DNA of 64,000 bases, from positions 1,054,001 to 1,118,000 of the forward strand of contig OY781923.1 in the NCBI GenBank assembly GCA_963677225.1. The letters run 5' to 3'. The DNA is from SABI01 sp028532915. Lineage in GTDB: Bacteria; Spirochaetota; Spirochaetia; Sphaerochaetales; Sphaerochaetaceae. Below, piece by piece: positions 50,848-59,385 of the stretch (its first letter is position 1; each line of letters starts with the position of its first letter). Both the position numbers and the translations under genes were made by a program. Below the pieces are notes generated by a model. That model did not search any database, was not told the origin of the DNA, and saw nothing but the letters and a program-made list of their open reading frames with translations.

Positions 50848-52238
50848 TGAACAATAAAAGAGAAACCATACTTTCGGGACCTGTTCCCTCGACTCTCATT
50901 CGTATCACCCTGCCTTCTATTGCGGGCATGTTGGGACTGATGATCTTTAATGTGGTTGATACATTTTTCGTAGGGCGCCTGGGTACTCTGGAACTGGCGG
51001 CAATCTCCTTTACCTTTCCTGTGGTCATGATCATAAACAGCATCGTATTCGGAATCGGCACGGGTTCCATGACCCTTTTCTCCAAGGCCGTGGGAAATCA
51101 TAATGTGGAAGAGGAACGACTGCTGGCCACTTCTTCCCTTATCCTGGGGGTGTCTCTGTCGGTGATCGTGGCCGTTATCGGTTTTGCTACGATAGACCCG
51201 GTTTTCCGACTGCTCGGAGCCGAAGACGAGCTGATGCCCTACATTCGCACCTACATGAGAATATGGTTTCTGGGCTCCGCCTTTATGGTTATCCCCATGC
51301 TGGGAGATTCCATCCTGCGGGGATTGGGCGATACCTTCACTCCGGCCTTCGTTATGCTTACGTCCGCCGTTCTGAACGGAATATTAGATCCGCTGCTGAT
51401 TTTCGGTATAGGTCCCTTTCCGGCAATGGGTGTGGCCGGAGCGGCAGTGGCCACCATTTTCTCCCGCGCCGTAACGGCGGTCGTGTCCATTCTCATACAG
51501 GTGTTCCGGGAAAAGCTTATTGTAATAAGGGGGCTTAGCCTTAAGGCTCTGTGGGGCAAGTGGAAAGCTCTGTTTCACATAGGTCTTCCAAACTCGGCCA
51601 TTAAGGCCATTTTGCCCATTGGAACAGCTATCTTTACCTCTATTCTGGCAAGATTCGGTCACGAAATGGTAGCGGGTTTCGGCGTGGCGGCAAAAATCGA
51701 AGGGGTCGTCCTGGCACTGTTCAACGCTCTGGCTGTCACGGCCACTGTTTTCATAGGGCAGAACCTGGGCGCAGGCAACACCGACAGGGTACGGACAGGC
51801 ATCCTCTGGATCCGGCTATACGCCCATATCGTCGGGATAGTATCGGCGATAGTCCTTTTCTTTGCCGGAAGCAAACTGGCGGGCGTTTTCAATGACGATA
51901 GCCTCATCAGAAGCACGGCTGCGACCTATTTGATGATCGTTCCTATCGGTTACGGTCTGTACGGCTGCGGTCAGATAGGGGCGTCTGTTTTGAATGTGTA
52001 CCATAAGCCCTTTCTCGCCGGAGCCCTTTCCCTGTTCCAGATAGGGGTGGTGGCCGTCCCGCTGGCCTATCTTCTTTCCAGCTTCATAGGGGTCAACGGC
52101 GTTTTCGCTGCTATTGTTACGAGTTTCGTTGCCTTCGGACTTTTGTCTTATTTCGTGGTCGGCCGGGAAACCCAAAAGAGTCTCAGTTCGAAGCGGTCCT
52201 CTCTGCGCGGGCTGGCGACCGATCCGGTTAAGTCGTAA
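50847..52238 (+). CDS. MATE-family multidrug/Na+ antiporter
   Basis: This 463-residue inner-membrane exporter has twelve hydrophobic helices in two MatE domains (about 15-175 and 240-400). Examples are ITLPSIAGMLGLMIFNVVDT and the turn FFVGRLGTLELAAIS at the start, with AGVFNDDSLIRSTAATYL between later helices. MATE proteins expel cationic drugs using Na+ or H+. GTG 50847 with GGAG upstream overlaps the marR stop. It seems richer in GC and in GGC/GCC codons than neighbours, so the marR-MATE pair may have been acquired together; that is an impression, not a measured value. Confidence 0.93.
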   Translation: MNNKRETILSGPVPSTLIRITLPSIAGMLGLMIFNVVDTFFVGRLGTLELAAISFTFPVVMIINSIVFGIGTGSMTLFSKAVGNHNVEEERLLATSSLILGVSLSVIVAVIGFATIDPVFRLLGAEDELMPYIRTYMRIWFLGSAFMVIPMLGDSILRGLGDTFTPAFVMLTSAVLNGILDPLLIFGIGPFPAMGVAGAAVATIFSRAVTAVVSILIQVFREKLIVIRGLSLKALWGKWKALFHIGLPNSAIKAILPIGTAIFTSILARFGHEMVAGFGVAAKIEGVVLALFNALAVTATVFIGQNLGAGNTDRVRTGILWIRLYAHIVGIVSAIVLFFAGSKLAGVFNDDSLIRSTAATYLMIVPIGYGLYGCGQIGASVLNVYHKPFLAGALSLFQIGVVAVPLAYLLSSFIGVNGVFAAIVTSFVAFGLLSYFVVGRETQKSLSSKRSSLRGLATDPVKS

Positions 52239-52503
52239 GAGAGAGATTCTTGAGAAGGAAAGGGGCGTACTCAATCCGGGTTGCGATCATATGAAGGGGC
52301 TGATACGCATGAAAAGTTAACCGGAGATTTGCTTGCTGAAAAGAAGAGATTCAACAGGGTGCTTTATTTGATTTGTTATGATAATTGTTCTGTGAATATT
52401 ATCAAACTTGTAAAAGTTCGTACGAAGGAGTATTAAAAAGCCTGTCAGATATCGGATAAGACTTTCGATCATCTAAGCGCTATGGATAGAAAGGGAGGTT
52501 TGA

Positions 52504-53007
52504 ATGCCAACTGAACCAAAAATAAAGATAGTGGACAATCCTCTTATCAGGGTTGAGATTGATAATTTGTATGAAACAACAAATCAAGTTCTTTTAGCAA
52601 AATGGTCGTTATCTATAGCCAAACACATTCTTCTTATTGTCGGTATAGATTATAAATCCGTAGATGTAATCATGGAAGGTTTTGAAGTAAACGAACTGTG
52701 GCAATCTGGAAACGCTCGAATGCACGATGTAAGGCAATCGGGTTTCAAAGTACATAAACTCGCAAGAGAAACGGAGAATGAAATACATAAAATAGCATTA
52801 AGAGTTGTTGGACAAGCCGTTGGAAGCGGGCATATGCGTGAGCATTCTATGGTCGCTTCAGATTATGCAATTAAATTGATAGGTTTGCTATATGAAAATG
52901 ATTTAGATGCAATTTCTACAGAAAGAACGTGGCAACTACATGAACTACAAAAAATAATCAAAAGCAATGACTATAAGACTACTAAACAACACCAAAATCT
53001 AACATAG
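52504..53007 (+). CDS. Putative immunity protein (Imm-5-like family)
   Basis: This 167-residue all-helical cytosolic protein resembles the putative immunity-protein family typified by Imm-5-like domains. Conserved pieces include ALAKW-like VLLAKWSLSIAKHILLIVG, VNELWQSGNARMHDVRQSGF, VHKLARETENEIHKIALRVV and GQAVGSGHMREHSMVASDYA. GGGAGG precedes ATG 52504. Base and codon use is distinctly AT-rich (AAA, ATA, TTA, GAA) compared with both neighbours, which suggests recent transfer. No cognate toxin is adjacent, so it may be an orphan immunity gene or a domesticated homologue. Confidence 0.75.
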   Translation: MPTEPKIKIVDNPLIRVEIDNLYETTNQVLLAKWSLSIAKHILLIVGIDYKSVDVIMEGFEVNELWQSGNARMHDVRQSGFKVHKLARETENEIHKIALRVVGQAVGSGHMREHSMVASDYAIKLIGLLYENDLDAISTERTWQLHELQKIIKSNDYKTTKQHQNLT

Positions 53008-53163
53008 CCTTATTTAACATCATGGATAAATCTCCTTTATGGTTCCATGATAGGTAATCGGTGTGGACATTTCATTGACTTTCATCAATGCCCCAAAATG
53101 CTTCTCATGTTTTTGATTCCTAGGAAGACTTGTTGAATGAAAGTACACGTGCCGTCGAAATCG

Positions 53164-53193
53164 ATTGCCTCATCATTCTTTTGTGATGTAAGA
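53164..53193 (+). promoter_or_regulatory. Possible promoter of the alcohol dehydrogenase gene
   Basis: TTGCCT, an 18-nt spacer and TAAGAT lie about 55 bp before ATG 53248. The match is moderate and the rest of the 240-bp gap shows nothing else. Confidence 0.35.
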
Positions 53194-53247
53194 TTAATCC
53201 TGACTGTCGATGATCGTAAAATATCAGATGTCAAAGCGGGGATGATT

Positions 53248-54279
53248 ATGAAAAACAGATCGGCATATGCTGCCGGGAGAAGAAAAATCGAATGTATCGA
53301 GTCACAGCTGCCGCCTCTGAAATGCGATGAGGTGAGAGTTCAGGTGAAAGCCTGCGGGATTTGCGGTACCGATATGCATTTCTATAACACCTGCAGAGAA
53401 GGTCAGAAGATCCCTCTGGGTCATGAAGTTGCCGCAACGGTGGTGGAAACCGGTGAGAATGTGAAAGACCTGAAGACGGGAGCTGATGTTGTCGTGCAGA
53501 ATCATGTCGAATGCGGATTGTGTGAGCAATGTGCGATGAGACGACCGGATCTGTGCAGTAATATTATCACCTACATGGACGATCAGGCAGGCTTTTCCAC
53601 ATTCCTCACGGTGAAAAGAAAGATGGTGATAGAATATAACGGTCTCGATTATGCTCAAGCTACGCTCGCCGAGCCTGTGACTGTGGCGATGGACCTCTTC
53701 AGGGAAGCTGATATCAGAAAAGAGGACACCGTCTTGATCATGGGACCGGGTGTCATCGGTCTGTCACTGCTGTATCTGGTCTCTCTTGCGGGAGCGTCAT
53801 CTGTCGCTGTCGCCGGTCATCATCTCGATTCTGTGAGAGGCTCATACCGCAAAGAGGTCGCCGTACGATTCGGCGCCGATACGGTCTTCGATTCGGCTGA
53901 AGGTGGATGGAAACAGGATGCTTGTGAACGTTATCCGTACGGTTTTTCCAAAGTGATTGTCACAAGTCCTCCGAAAACGATAGCAGACGGTATTGAACTT
54001 GCCGGCTTCGGAGGCTACATTGTATATGACGGGATAAGCTTCACCGATGATTCTGTCTCCTTCAGAGCCAATGATTTTCATTTCAGAAAGAAACGCCTGA
54101 TCGCATCTCATGCGATTCCCAATTACGGATTTCCTTATGCAATCGAATTGCTTAAGAAAGATCCTGCCATTGCTCAATCTCTTCTGACTCACCGGTTCGG
54201 CTTTGAAGAGATCGAACAAGCGTTCGGACTCTATGATTCCAGGGACGAAAGGATCATCAAGACCGTCATCGAGCTGTAG
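53248..54279 (+). CDS. Zinc-dependent medium-chain alcohol dehydrogenase
   Basis: This 343-residue MDR enzyme resembles sorbitol/threonine dehydrogenases. Catalytic zinc ligands lie in CGICGTDMHFY (Cys) and GHEVAATVVETG (His-Glu). The structural zinc Cys are in CGLCEQCAMRRPDLC. The NAD(P) domain opens with LIMGPGVIGLSLLYLVS. ATG 53248 (MKNRSAYAAGRRKIEC) matches the usual start; the frame extends to 53137 without support. The substrate is not predictable, and no sugar-transport genes are nearby. Confidence 0.9.
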   Translation: MKNRSAYAAGRRKIECIESQLPPLKCDEVRVQVKACGICGTDMHFYNTCREGQKIPLGHEVAATVVETGENVKDLKTGADVVVQNHVECGLCEQCAMRRPDLCSNIITYMDDQAGFSTFLTVKRKMVIEYNGLDYAQATLAEPVTVAMDLFREADIRKEDTVLIMGPGVIGLSLLYLVSLAGASSVAVAGHHLDSVRGSYRKEVAVRFGADTVFDSAEGGWKQDACERYPYGFSKVIVTSPPKTIADGIELAGFGGYIVYDGISFTDDSVSFRANDFHFRKKRLIASHAIPNYGFPYAIELLKKDPAIAQSLLTHRFGFEEIEQAFGLYDSRDERIIKTVIEL

Positions 54280-54305
54280 GCTCAAATGATTTTAAATACC
54301 TTTAT

Positions 54306-55199
54306 ATGGGGGAATATGTGGAAAACGAGAAACGGATAGCGATTCTCATAGATGGAGACTGCGGTCTGCATGGTAATTTTGAAGAAATACTTACGAAAGC
54401 AAGTATACATGGGAAATGCTACATAAAGAGAGTGTACGGTGATATCACCAAGAGCACGGTGAAACCCTGGGTCAATACCGCCAAAGAGTATTCTATCCAG
54501 CTGGTCAATGTCATCAATTATACGAGCGGGAAGGATTCAACCGATTCAGCTCTGATCGTAGATGCGATGGAGCTTCTTTTCACCAACAAGTTCGACATAC
54601 TCTGTCTGGTGGCCGGCGATAGCGACTATATCAGTCTTATTCAGAGGATTCAGCAGGAAGGAAAATATGTCTACGGGTACGGTCTTGAGAAGTCATCACA
54701 GAAATATCTGATCAGCGCCTGCGATAAATTCGAATACCTTCAGGTGAAAGATAAAGAGGTCAGCACCGATGAGAAGAAAATATCCGATATGTCCGAGAAC
54801 GAACTCTTTCTCATCAGCTACGATAACACTCATAACGAAGACGGATATGCGAATGTCGGGACGATGAAGAACTATCTGTATAAGGTGAGATCGTCATATA
54901 AACACAATGGCACCTTCTCTAACAGCCTGTCCCGTTCGGGATTGTTCCTTTTCAGTGAGAACAAACAGTATGCTAAGATCGATGAGAAGGCATTTCTGAA
55001 ATGGATCTGGGAGAATAATAATACCGACGGGAATATCCCGTTAAGTACATTCAAGCAGAAGATCACCAAGTACTATTCATCCTACGATTACGATGAGAAG
55101 TCTTTTTCCTCACATCTGAACAAACTCGGCCTGTTCACTCTGAACAGACACTCCATCACAGGATTGAAAAGCGCAGCGTCAAAAAAGAATCAAAAATGA
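54306..55199 (+). CDS. NYN-domain (LabA/DUF88) protein with C-terminal OST-HTH/LOTUS-like domains
   Basis: This ~297-residue protein has an N-terminal NYN (PIN-like) nuclease-fold domain, about 8-150. Acidic residues expected for the metal site are ALLIDGDCGLH-type IAILIDGDCG, STDSALIVDAMELL and CLVAGDSDYISLI. The C-terminal half (about 165-290) looks like one or two OST-HTH/LOTUS modules (ANVGTMKNYLYKVRSSYKHN; KITKYYSSYDYDEKSFSSHL), which bind RNA in other proteins. RNA cleavage or binding is inferred. ATG 54306 is listed; GTG 54318 with GGGGGA upstream is a fair alternative. A strong hairpin terminator follows, and a tRNA-Arg converges on it. Confidence 0.85.
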   Translation: MGEYVENEKRIAILIDGDCGLHGNFEEILTKASIHGKCYIKRVYGDITKSTVKPWVNTAKEYSIQLVNVINYTSGKDSTDSALIVDAMELLFTNKFDILCLVAGDSDYISLIQRIQQEGKYVYGYGLEKSSQKYLISACDKFEYLQVKDKEVSTDEKKISDMSENELFLISYDNTHNEDGYANVGTMKNYLYKVRSSYKHNGTFSNSLSRSGLFLFSENKQYAKIDEKAFLKWIWENNNTDGNIPLSTFKQKITKYYSSYDYDEKSFSSHLNKLGLFTLNRHSITGLKSAASKKNQK

Positions 55200-55204
55200 G
55201 AAAA

Positions 55205-55232
55205 AGCCCCTGAACAGATTTGTTTAGGGGCT
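55205..55232. terminator. Bidirectional terminator between the NYN gene and tRNA-Arg
   Basis: AGCCCCTGAACA and TGTTTAGGGGCT form a 12-bp stem (one G-T pair) around the loop GATT. AAAAA lies on the left and TTT on the right. It can end the NYN transcript on the plus strand and the tRNA-Arg transcript on the minus strand. Confidence 0.9.
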
Positions 55233-55269
55233 TTACCATTCATCGCTCTTCTATTTCAGCTATTGTTAG

Positions 55270-55343
55270 TGAATGTGGCGGGATTCGAACCCACGGCCTC
55301 TTCCTCCGGAGGGAAGCGCTCTATCCAGCTGAGCTACACATCC
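55270..55343 (-). tRNA. tRNA-Arg (anticodon CCG)
   Basis: The 74-nt minus-strand cloverleaf has acceptor GGATGTG/CACATTC (one G-T pair) and D stem GCTC/GAGC. The anticodon arm is CTTCC-CTCCGGA-GGAAG with anticodon CCG, reading CGG. The T arm is GTGGG-TTCGAAT-CCCGC, and the discriminator is A. The 3' CCA is not encoded, so a CCA-adding enzyme is required. The gene ends ~37 bp from the shared terminator. Confidence 0.96.
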
Positions 55344-55355
55344 TTGCGAAGACAA

Positions 55356-55384
55356 ATTGTAGAGGAAACTTTGATATGAGTAAA
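55356..55384 (-). promoter_or_regulatory. tRNA-Arg promoter
   Basis: Read on the minus strand, TTTACT (55384-55379), a 17-nt spacer and TACAAT (55361-55356) lie 12 nt before the mature tRNA 5' end. This fits transcription starting a few bases upstream of the tRNA and RNase P trimming. Confidence 0.6.
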
Positions 55385-55576
55385 GAGGATATTGAAAGGT
55401 GGAGCGAGATTATTTTCTCTCTTTCATTCATCGTTTATATACCTGAATGTCCGATATTTTCTGGAATAGTTTCAATAAATAAAATATATATGACACATGT
55501 TGAAAGAAGTAAATAGTTATAATACATAAAAATAGATAAATTTTTATGTATAAAAATTAGTCTAAGTAGATAAGTA

Positions 55577-55605
55577 TTGACATCACTGGGAAGTTTTATT
55601 ACTCT
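55577..55605 (+). promoter_or_regulatory. Promoter of the exported protein at 55.6 kb
   Basis: TTGACA (55577-55582), a 17-nt spacer and TACTCT (55600-55605) form a good sigma70-like promoter. The transcript would start near 55612 and carry an AAAGGGAG ribosome site before ATG 55637. The AT-rich 180 bp before this promoter show no gene. Confidence 0.6.
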
Positions 55606-55636
55606 ATGTATATCAATATTGAAAGGGAGCTGGAAG

Positions 55637-56197
55637 ATGAAAAAAAGATTGTCATTGTTTATCCTGATACTTGTATCAGCCATAAGCTCTCTTTCTGCTC
55701 TTGAGCCTCTGTTCGTTGAAACATTGCCGTTCAACGGAAGAATCCCTCTTCAGGAATCCTTTATCCTTGAGGTTACCTTTCAGATACCTCTCGTCTTAAG
55801 TCAGGATATTGCGGGAAGAGAGGTTCAGATCGCCTCATACGATTTTTTCTCCAACAGCCCTCAGATCGCTTATAATATGAGGCTTTCCCCTGGAGTCTCC
55901 ACCCAGTTGGGCTCTGATGTATTCGCGTTCAGAAGCATCACAGCCGGTGGTCTCGACACGGGAAACGATCCGATCCCGTTCAGACTTATCGTAAGGAATG
56001 AGCAGAACAGTCAGGAAGTAACCAATGAAGATTACCGCTCGGTCCGTAAGGAGATCGGTGTTCTCGTCGGATCGAGATATGAGGAAAAAGGTCTCATATA
56101 TGTTCAATTCCCGTCGCTGAACGAAGGCTTCGATATCAACGATTTCTCTACCGGTCTCTACGATGCGATCATTTTAGTCGAAGTACTGGCCGATTAA
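55637..56197 (+). CDS. Exported hypothetical protein
   Basis: I do not recognise this 186-residue protein. A signal peptide is clear: MKKRLSLFILILVSAISSLSA. The mature part is rich in beta-prone and polar stretches (LEVTFQIPLVLSQD, ITAGGLDTGNDPIPFRLIV) without Cys, so it is probably periplasmic or loosely outer-membrane-associated. It is not a lipoprotein. AGGGAG precedes ATG 55637; the upstream frame from 55577 overlaps the promoter. It seems monocistronic. Confidence 0.7.
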   Translation: MKKRLSLFILILVSAISSLSALEPLFVETLPFNGRIPLQESFILEVTFQIPLVLSQDIAGREVQIASYDFFSNSPQIAYNMRLSPGVSTQLGSDVFAFRSITAGGLDTGNDPIPFRLIVRNEQNSQEVTNEDYRSVRKEIGVLVGSRYEEKGLIYVQFPSLNEGFDINDFSTGLYDAIILVEVLAD

Positions 56198-56249
56198 CAC
56201 AAAACTCATTTTTCCGGCTTTTCTATCAATAGAGCTTTTCCCTTTTATC

Positions 56250-56258
56250 TGATATACT
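56250..56258 (+). promoter_or_regulatory. Extended -10 promoter of the nucleotidyltransferase gene
   Basis: TGA-TATACT (56250-56258) is an extended -10 box without a clear -35. The same nonamer stands before the barrel gene at 58.3 kb. AAGGAGAGG follows ahead of ATG 56290. Confidence 0.45.
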
Positions 56259-56289
56259 GGATGAAAAATAAAAGGGCAAGGAGAGGTAT

Positions 56290-57195
56290 ATGAAACCGAT
56301 ACTTTTAGTTATGGCAGCTGGGATGGGAAGCCGATACGGCGGTGTGAAACAGATTGATGGAGTAGGTCTGGACAACGAAGCCTTGCTCGACTATTCGACC
56401 TATGACGCATTGAAAAGCGGATTCGGGAAGGTCGTTTTCATCATCAGAAAAGATATCGAAAAGGATTTCAGATCAAGAATCTTCGACCGTATCGCAGAAC
56501 ATTGCGATGCCACCTATGTATTTCAGGAACTGACGACTTTACTCGATGAGAAGCAGATCGCTCTTTCGAAAGACAGAAAGAAACCGTGGGGAACGATCCA
56601 TGCGGTACTGAGTGCGAAAGAGGAACTCAATGCGCCTTTCTGTGTCATCAACAGCGATGACTATTACGGCAGAGAAGCGTATGAGATCATGGGAAAACAT
56701 CTCGGTTCAGTTTCCAACGATTCACTCGAGCAGGCCATGGTCGGATATGTTCTCAAGAACACGACCAGCAGAAGCGGATCGGTCTCACGTGCGATCTGTT
56801 CGGTTAAAGACGGCTATCTCGAATCGATGAGAGAGAACAAGAAGATCTATCATGAAGGTGATGCTATTTACAGCGATATCGATGGAGAGAAACGTCTTCT
56901 TACCGGTGACGAATGGGTATCGATGAACTACTTCGGCTATACTCCCTATGCTCTCGATTTTTTCAGCGACTATTTCGACAGATTCATCGCCGATGCTGTC
57001 ACAACCGAGAAAGAGGAGTGCTATCTTCCTGAAGCATCCAGTGAACTGGTGCACACCACAGATGCTAAGATGCGTTTTTACACGACGAACGAACGATGGT
57101 TCGGAATGACCTATCAGGAAGACAGAGACCAGGTCAAAAAAGAGATCATGGAGAAAATCAGAGAAGGGATCTATCCGGAGAAACTGTGGTCATAA
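56290..57195 (+). CDS. Sugar-nucleotidyltransferase-like protein
   Basis: This 301-residue protein has the NTP-transferase fold. The N-terminal nucleotide-binding motif is VMAAGMGSRYGGVKQ. The metal-binding Asp lies in FCVINSDDYYG, and a further conserved element is WGTIHAVLSAKEEL. It resembles uncharacterised nucleotidyltransferases that load sugar phosphates or choline-type head groups, but lacks the C-terminal hexapeptide or kinase domains of bifunctional forms. Substrate is unknown. AAGGAGAGG precedes the ATG. The stop is four bases from the end of the convergent yitT-like gene. Confidence 0.85.
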   Translation: MKPILLVMAAGMGSRYGGVKQIDGVGLDNEALLDYSTYDALKSGFGKVVFIIRKDIEKDFRSRIFDRIAEHCDATYVFQELTTLLDEKQIALSKDRKKPWGTIHAVLSAKEELNAPFCVINSDDYYGREAYEIMGKHLGSVSNDSLEQAMVGYVLKNTTSRSGSVSRAICSVKDGYLESMRENKKIYHEGDAIYSDIDGEKRLLTGDEWVSMNYFGYTPYALDFFSDYFDRFIADAVTTEKEECYLPEASSELVHTTDAKMRFYTTNERWFGMTYQEDRDQVKKEIMEKIREGIYPEKLWS

Positions 57196-57199
57196 TGAC

Positions 57200-58075
57200 C
57201 TAATGGTAATCCAGGGTGCTGAACCCTTCACCCATAACCTCATGGGCCTCTTCGATTATCATGAAGGCCCCCGGATCGCTCTCTCGTACGATAGCTATGA
57301 GAGAGCTTATCTTTCTGTTGGGGATGACCGACATAAGTACCGGTTTGTCTTTTTGCGTATAGGCGCCTTTACCCTGAAGGTAGGTCGCCCCGTGACCGAG
57401 TTCCTGTGTGATGCGCTTTGAGATCATCTCATGGCGGTCACTGATGATCAGTGCGGTTTTCGCATACCGTGTCCCGATATTCAGAACGACATAATTGATG
57501 GAGATGCTCGTCACATATAATGAGAGGGTCGCGAACAAGGCGCTTTCAAGACCGAAGATGAAACCTCCGGAAAGCAGCACGAGACCGTCGACGATGAATA
57601 ATGAAGTCCCTACGGCAAGGGGAGTATATCTGCTGATGATCTGAGCAGCGATATCTGTGCCTCCCGTATTCGCACCTCCTCTGAGAACCAGTCCGATGCC
57701 GAAACCTCCGAGCAGACCTCCGTAGATGGCTGACAGGAGAGTGTTGATCGAATCGGAGTAATCGAGCATCCCCTCATATCCGAACAGCATACCGAACAGA
57801 TAGGTGAATGCCGAAAGGAGAAGGGTTCCTACCAGCGATGCGAATCCGTATCTGCGTCCGAAGATCTTTACCCCTGCGATAAAAAGAGGTACCGAGAGAG
57901 CTAAAATCGAAAGACCTACATCGATATCAAAGATGTGAAACAGTATGACTGCGATACCGCTGACTCCGCCGCTCGCCAGTTTCGCCGGAGCAACGAACAG
58001 GGAAATACCCAGTGCAGTGACAGCCGATCCGAGGATGATCAGCACGTAATCCCGAAATCTTTTTTTGACCTTCAT
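57200..58075 (-). CDS. YitT-family membrane protein (DUF161/DUF2179)
   Basis: This 291-residue integral membrane protein has about five helices: near 10-32, 45-68, 77-97, 110-135 and 150-200. The YitT segments GGVSGIAVILFHIF and RGGANTGGTDIAAQII are present. A C-terminal cytosolic DUF2179 domain (about 215-291) includes GHGATYLQGKGAYTQKDK. Function is unknown in the family. No ribosome site is seen. A TATAAT on the minus strand ends ten bases before the ATG, so the mRNA leader would be only about three nucleotides. Confidence 0.9.
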   Translation of the reverse strand: MKVKKRFRDYVLIILGSAVTALGISLFVAPAKLASGGVSGIAVILFHIFDIDVGLSILALSVPLFIAGVKIFGRRYGFASLVGTLLLSAFTYLFGMLFGYEGMLDYSDSINTLLSAIYGGLLGGFGIGLVLRGGANTGGTDIAAQIISRYTPLAVGTSLFIVDGLVLLSGGFIFGLESALFATLSLYVTSISINYVVLNIGTRYAKTALIISDRHEMISKRITQELGHGATYLQGKGAYTQKDKPVLMSVIPNRKISSLIAIVRESDPGAFMIIEEAHEVMGEGFSTLDYH

Positions 58076-58251
58076 ATTCTATAGGATTATACTATAAAGG
58101 ACGTTGTGAAAACCCCTCGTCGGGGCTTCATTGTTACTATTGCATGTTCTTTTGATAGAAAGCATGGTAGGATACAATTGATTTTAAAATGAATGTGAAA
58201 AATGTAATTATTATAATCGGGTGGCAGTACCTTAATAAAGATCTTTCCTTA

Positions 58252-58260
58252 TGATATACT
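58252..58260 (+). promoter_or_regulatory. Extended -10 promoter of the 58.3-kb barrel gene
   Basis: TGA-TATACT (58252-58260) matches the promoter of the nucleotidyltransferase gene exactly. Transcription would begin near 58267, and GGAGGGG lies before ATG 58285. Confidence 0.5.
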
Positions 58261-58284
58261 GTTTACGATAAAGTTGGAGGGGAT

Positions 58285-59373
58285 ATGAAAAACCATATAA
58301 ATAAAGCAATTGCGACAGTTCTGTTAATCCTGCTCGGTGCAAGTTTTTCCCTGTATGCATCGATGGTGGATATTATATGGGATTGGGAACCTGCCGATTC
58401 GCAGATAACATCGTTCCGTTATCGCCTCAACGACGAACCATGGGTGGTCGTTGACCCTTCAGTTCTGTCATTCACCCTTTTGAACGTTGACGATACTCAA
58501 TCATACACCTTCGAGATTCAGCAGACATACGACGGCATCAACTACAGCGAAAGTTCGATGATGACCTATGAAGGGGTGCCGGTGCCCGTTGTCGAAGAAC
58601 CCGTCATTCAGACGATCTCGGAGCCTGTGGTCATGACCGAGCCTCTGGTGATGAGTGAACCTGTCGTCGTCAGTGAACCTGTCGAGATCATTGAAGAAGA
58701 ACCGTTGGAATTAGTTGAAGAAGAACCGGTTGGAATAGTAGAAGAAGAACCTGCTGCAGAGGAAATGGTTGAAGAACTTCCTGAAGGTCTGCAGAAGCTT
58801 ACTCCTCCGACCGAAGAGGAACAGCTCATAGAGGTATTCGATACCAATCCGTGGATGGCCGTTGAAGTACTGCTGGGCACAGGAGGAAAGGCTGACAATC
58901 TCGCTTTTACTTCCATGTTCGATCCTGACGATGTGTTCACGAATATGAGAACCATGATACTCCCATCTATCTCATTCGATTTCATTTACGGAAACCTGAA
59001 GACCTTCGACAACAACAGTTCATTGAATCTCCATTTCGGACTCGGTTACAACAGGTATCAGAAGGCAAGCGACCAATCTACCGTACTGGGCCCCGACTTC
59101 CATGTCGGAGTAGAGTATGAGTATCCTCTTTCCTCCACATGGAGCATCGGAGCGGTAGGAGGACTCTCTCTCATGTTCACAGGAGAGGATATCAGCTCGG
59201 ATAACACCGCCAATATCTTCTATGGACCTTATGTTGAGATTCTCGGCAGATACAATATCAACGATATCTTCTCTGTTACCCTGAATGCCCAGACGAGATT
59301 CCTTTTCAGTGACGTCTTTACACCTTATGAACTTACTGGTATCGTACGGGCAGGATTTACTTATCGATTCTAA
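58285..59373 (+). CDS. Exported protein with acidic EPV-rich repeat and C-terminal beta-barrel
   Basis: This 362-residue protein starts with a signal peptide (about 1-26). A small beta-rich domain with several Trp follows (IIWDWEPADSQITSFRYRL). A low-complexity linker at about 98-170 repeats SEPVVM/EEEPVGIV units rich in Glu, Pro and Val. The last ~170 residues look like an outer-membrane barrel and end GIVRAGFTYRF with a terminal Phe suited to BAM recognition. The linker may span the periplasm or contact peptidoglycan; this is inferred. GGAGGGG precedes ATG 58285. A Fic gene follows after 12 bp, probably in the same operon. Confidence 0.75.
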   Translation: MKNHINKAIATVLLILLGASFSLYASMVDIIWDWEPADSQITSFRYRLNDEPWVVVDPSVLSFTLLNVDDTQSYTFEIQQTYDGINYSESSMMTYEGVPVPVVEEPVIQTISEPVVMTEPLVMSEPVVVSEPVEIIEEEPLELVEEEPVGIVEEEPAAEEMVEELPEGLQKLTPPTEEEQLIEVFDTNPWMAVEVLLGTGGKADNLAFTSMFDPDDVFTNMRTMILPSISFDFIYGNLKTFDNNSSLNLHFGLGYNRYQKASDQSTVLGPDFHVGVEYEYPLSSTWSIGAVGGLSLMFTGEDISSDNTANIFYGPYVEILGRYNINDIFSVTLNAQTRFLFSDVFTPYELTGIVRAGFTYRF

Positions 59374-59385
59374 AGGCGGAGGGAC

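Noticed and set aside
58103..58128. Small CCCC/GGGG hairpin with a T-run on the minus strand upstream of the yitT-like gene
   Set aside because: No minus-strand gene lies upstream to terminate and the stem is only about 4-5 bp, so it is probably incidental.
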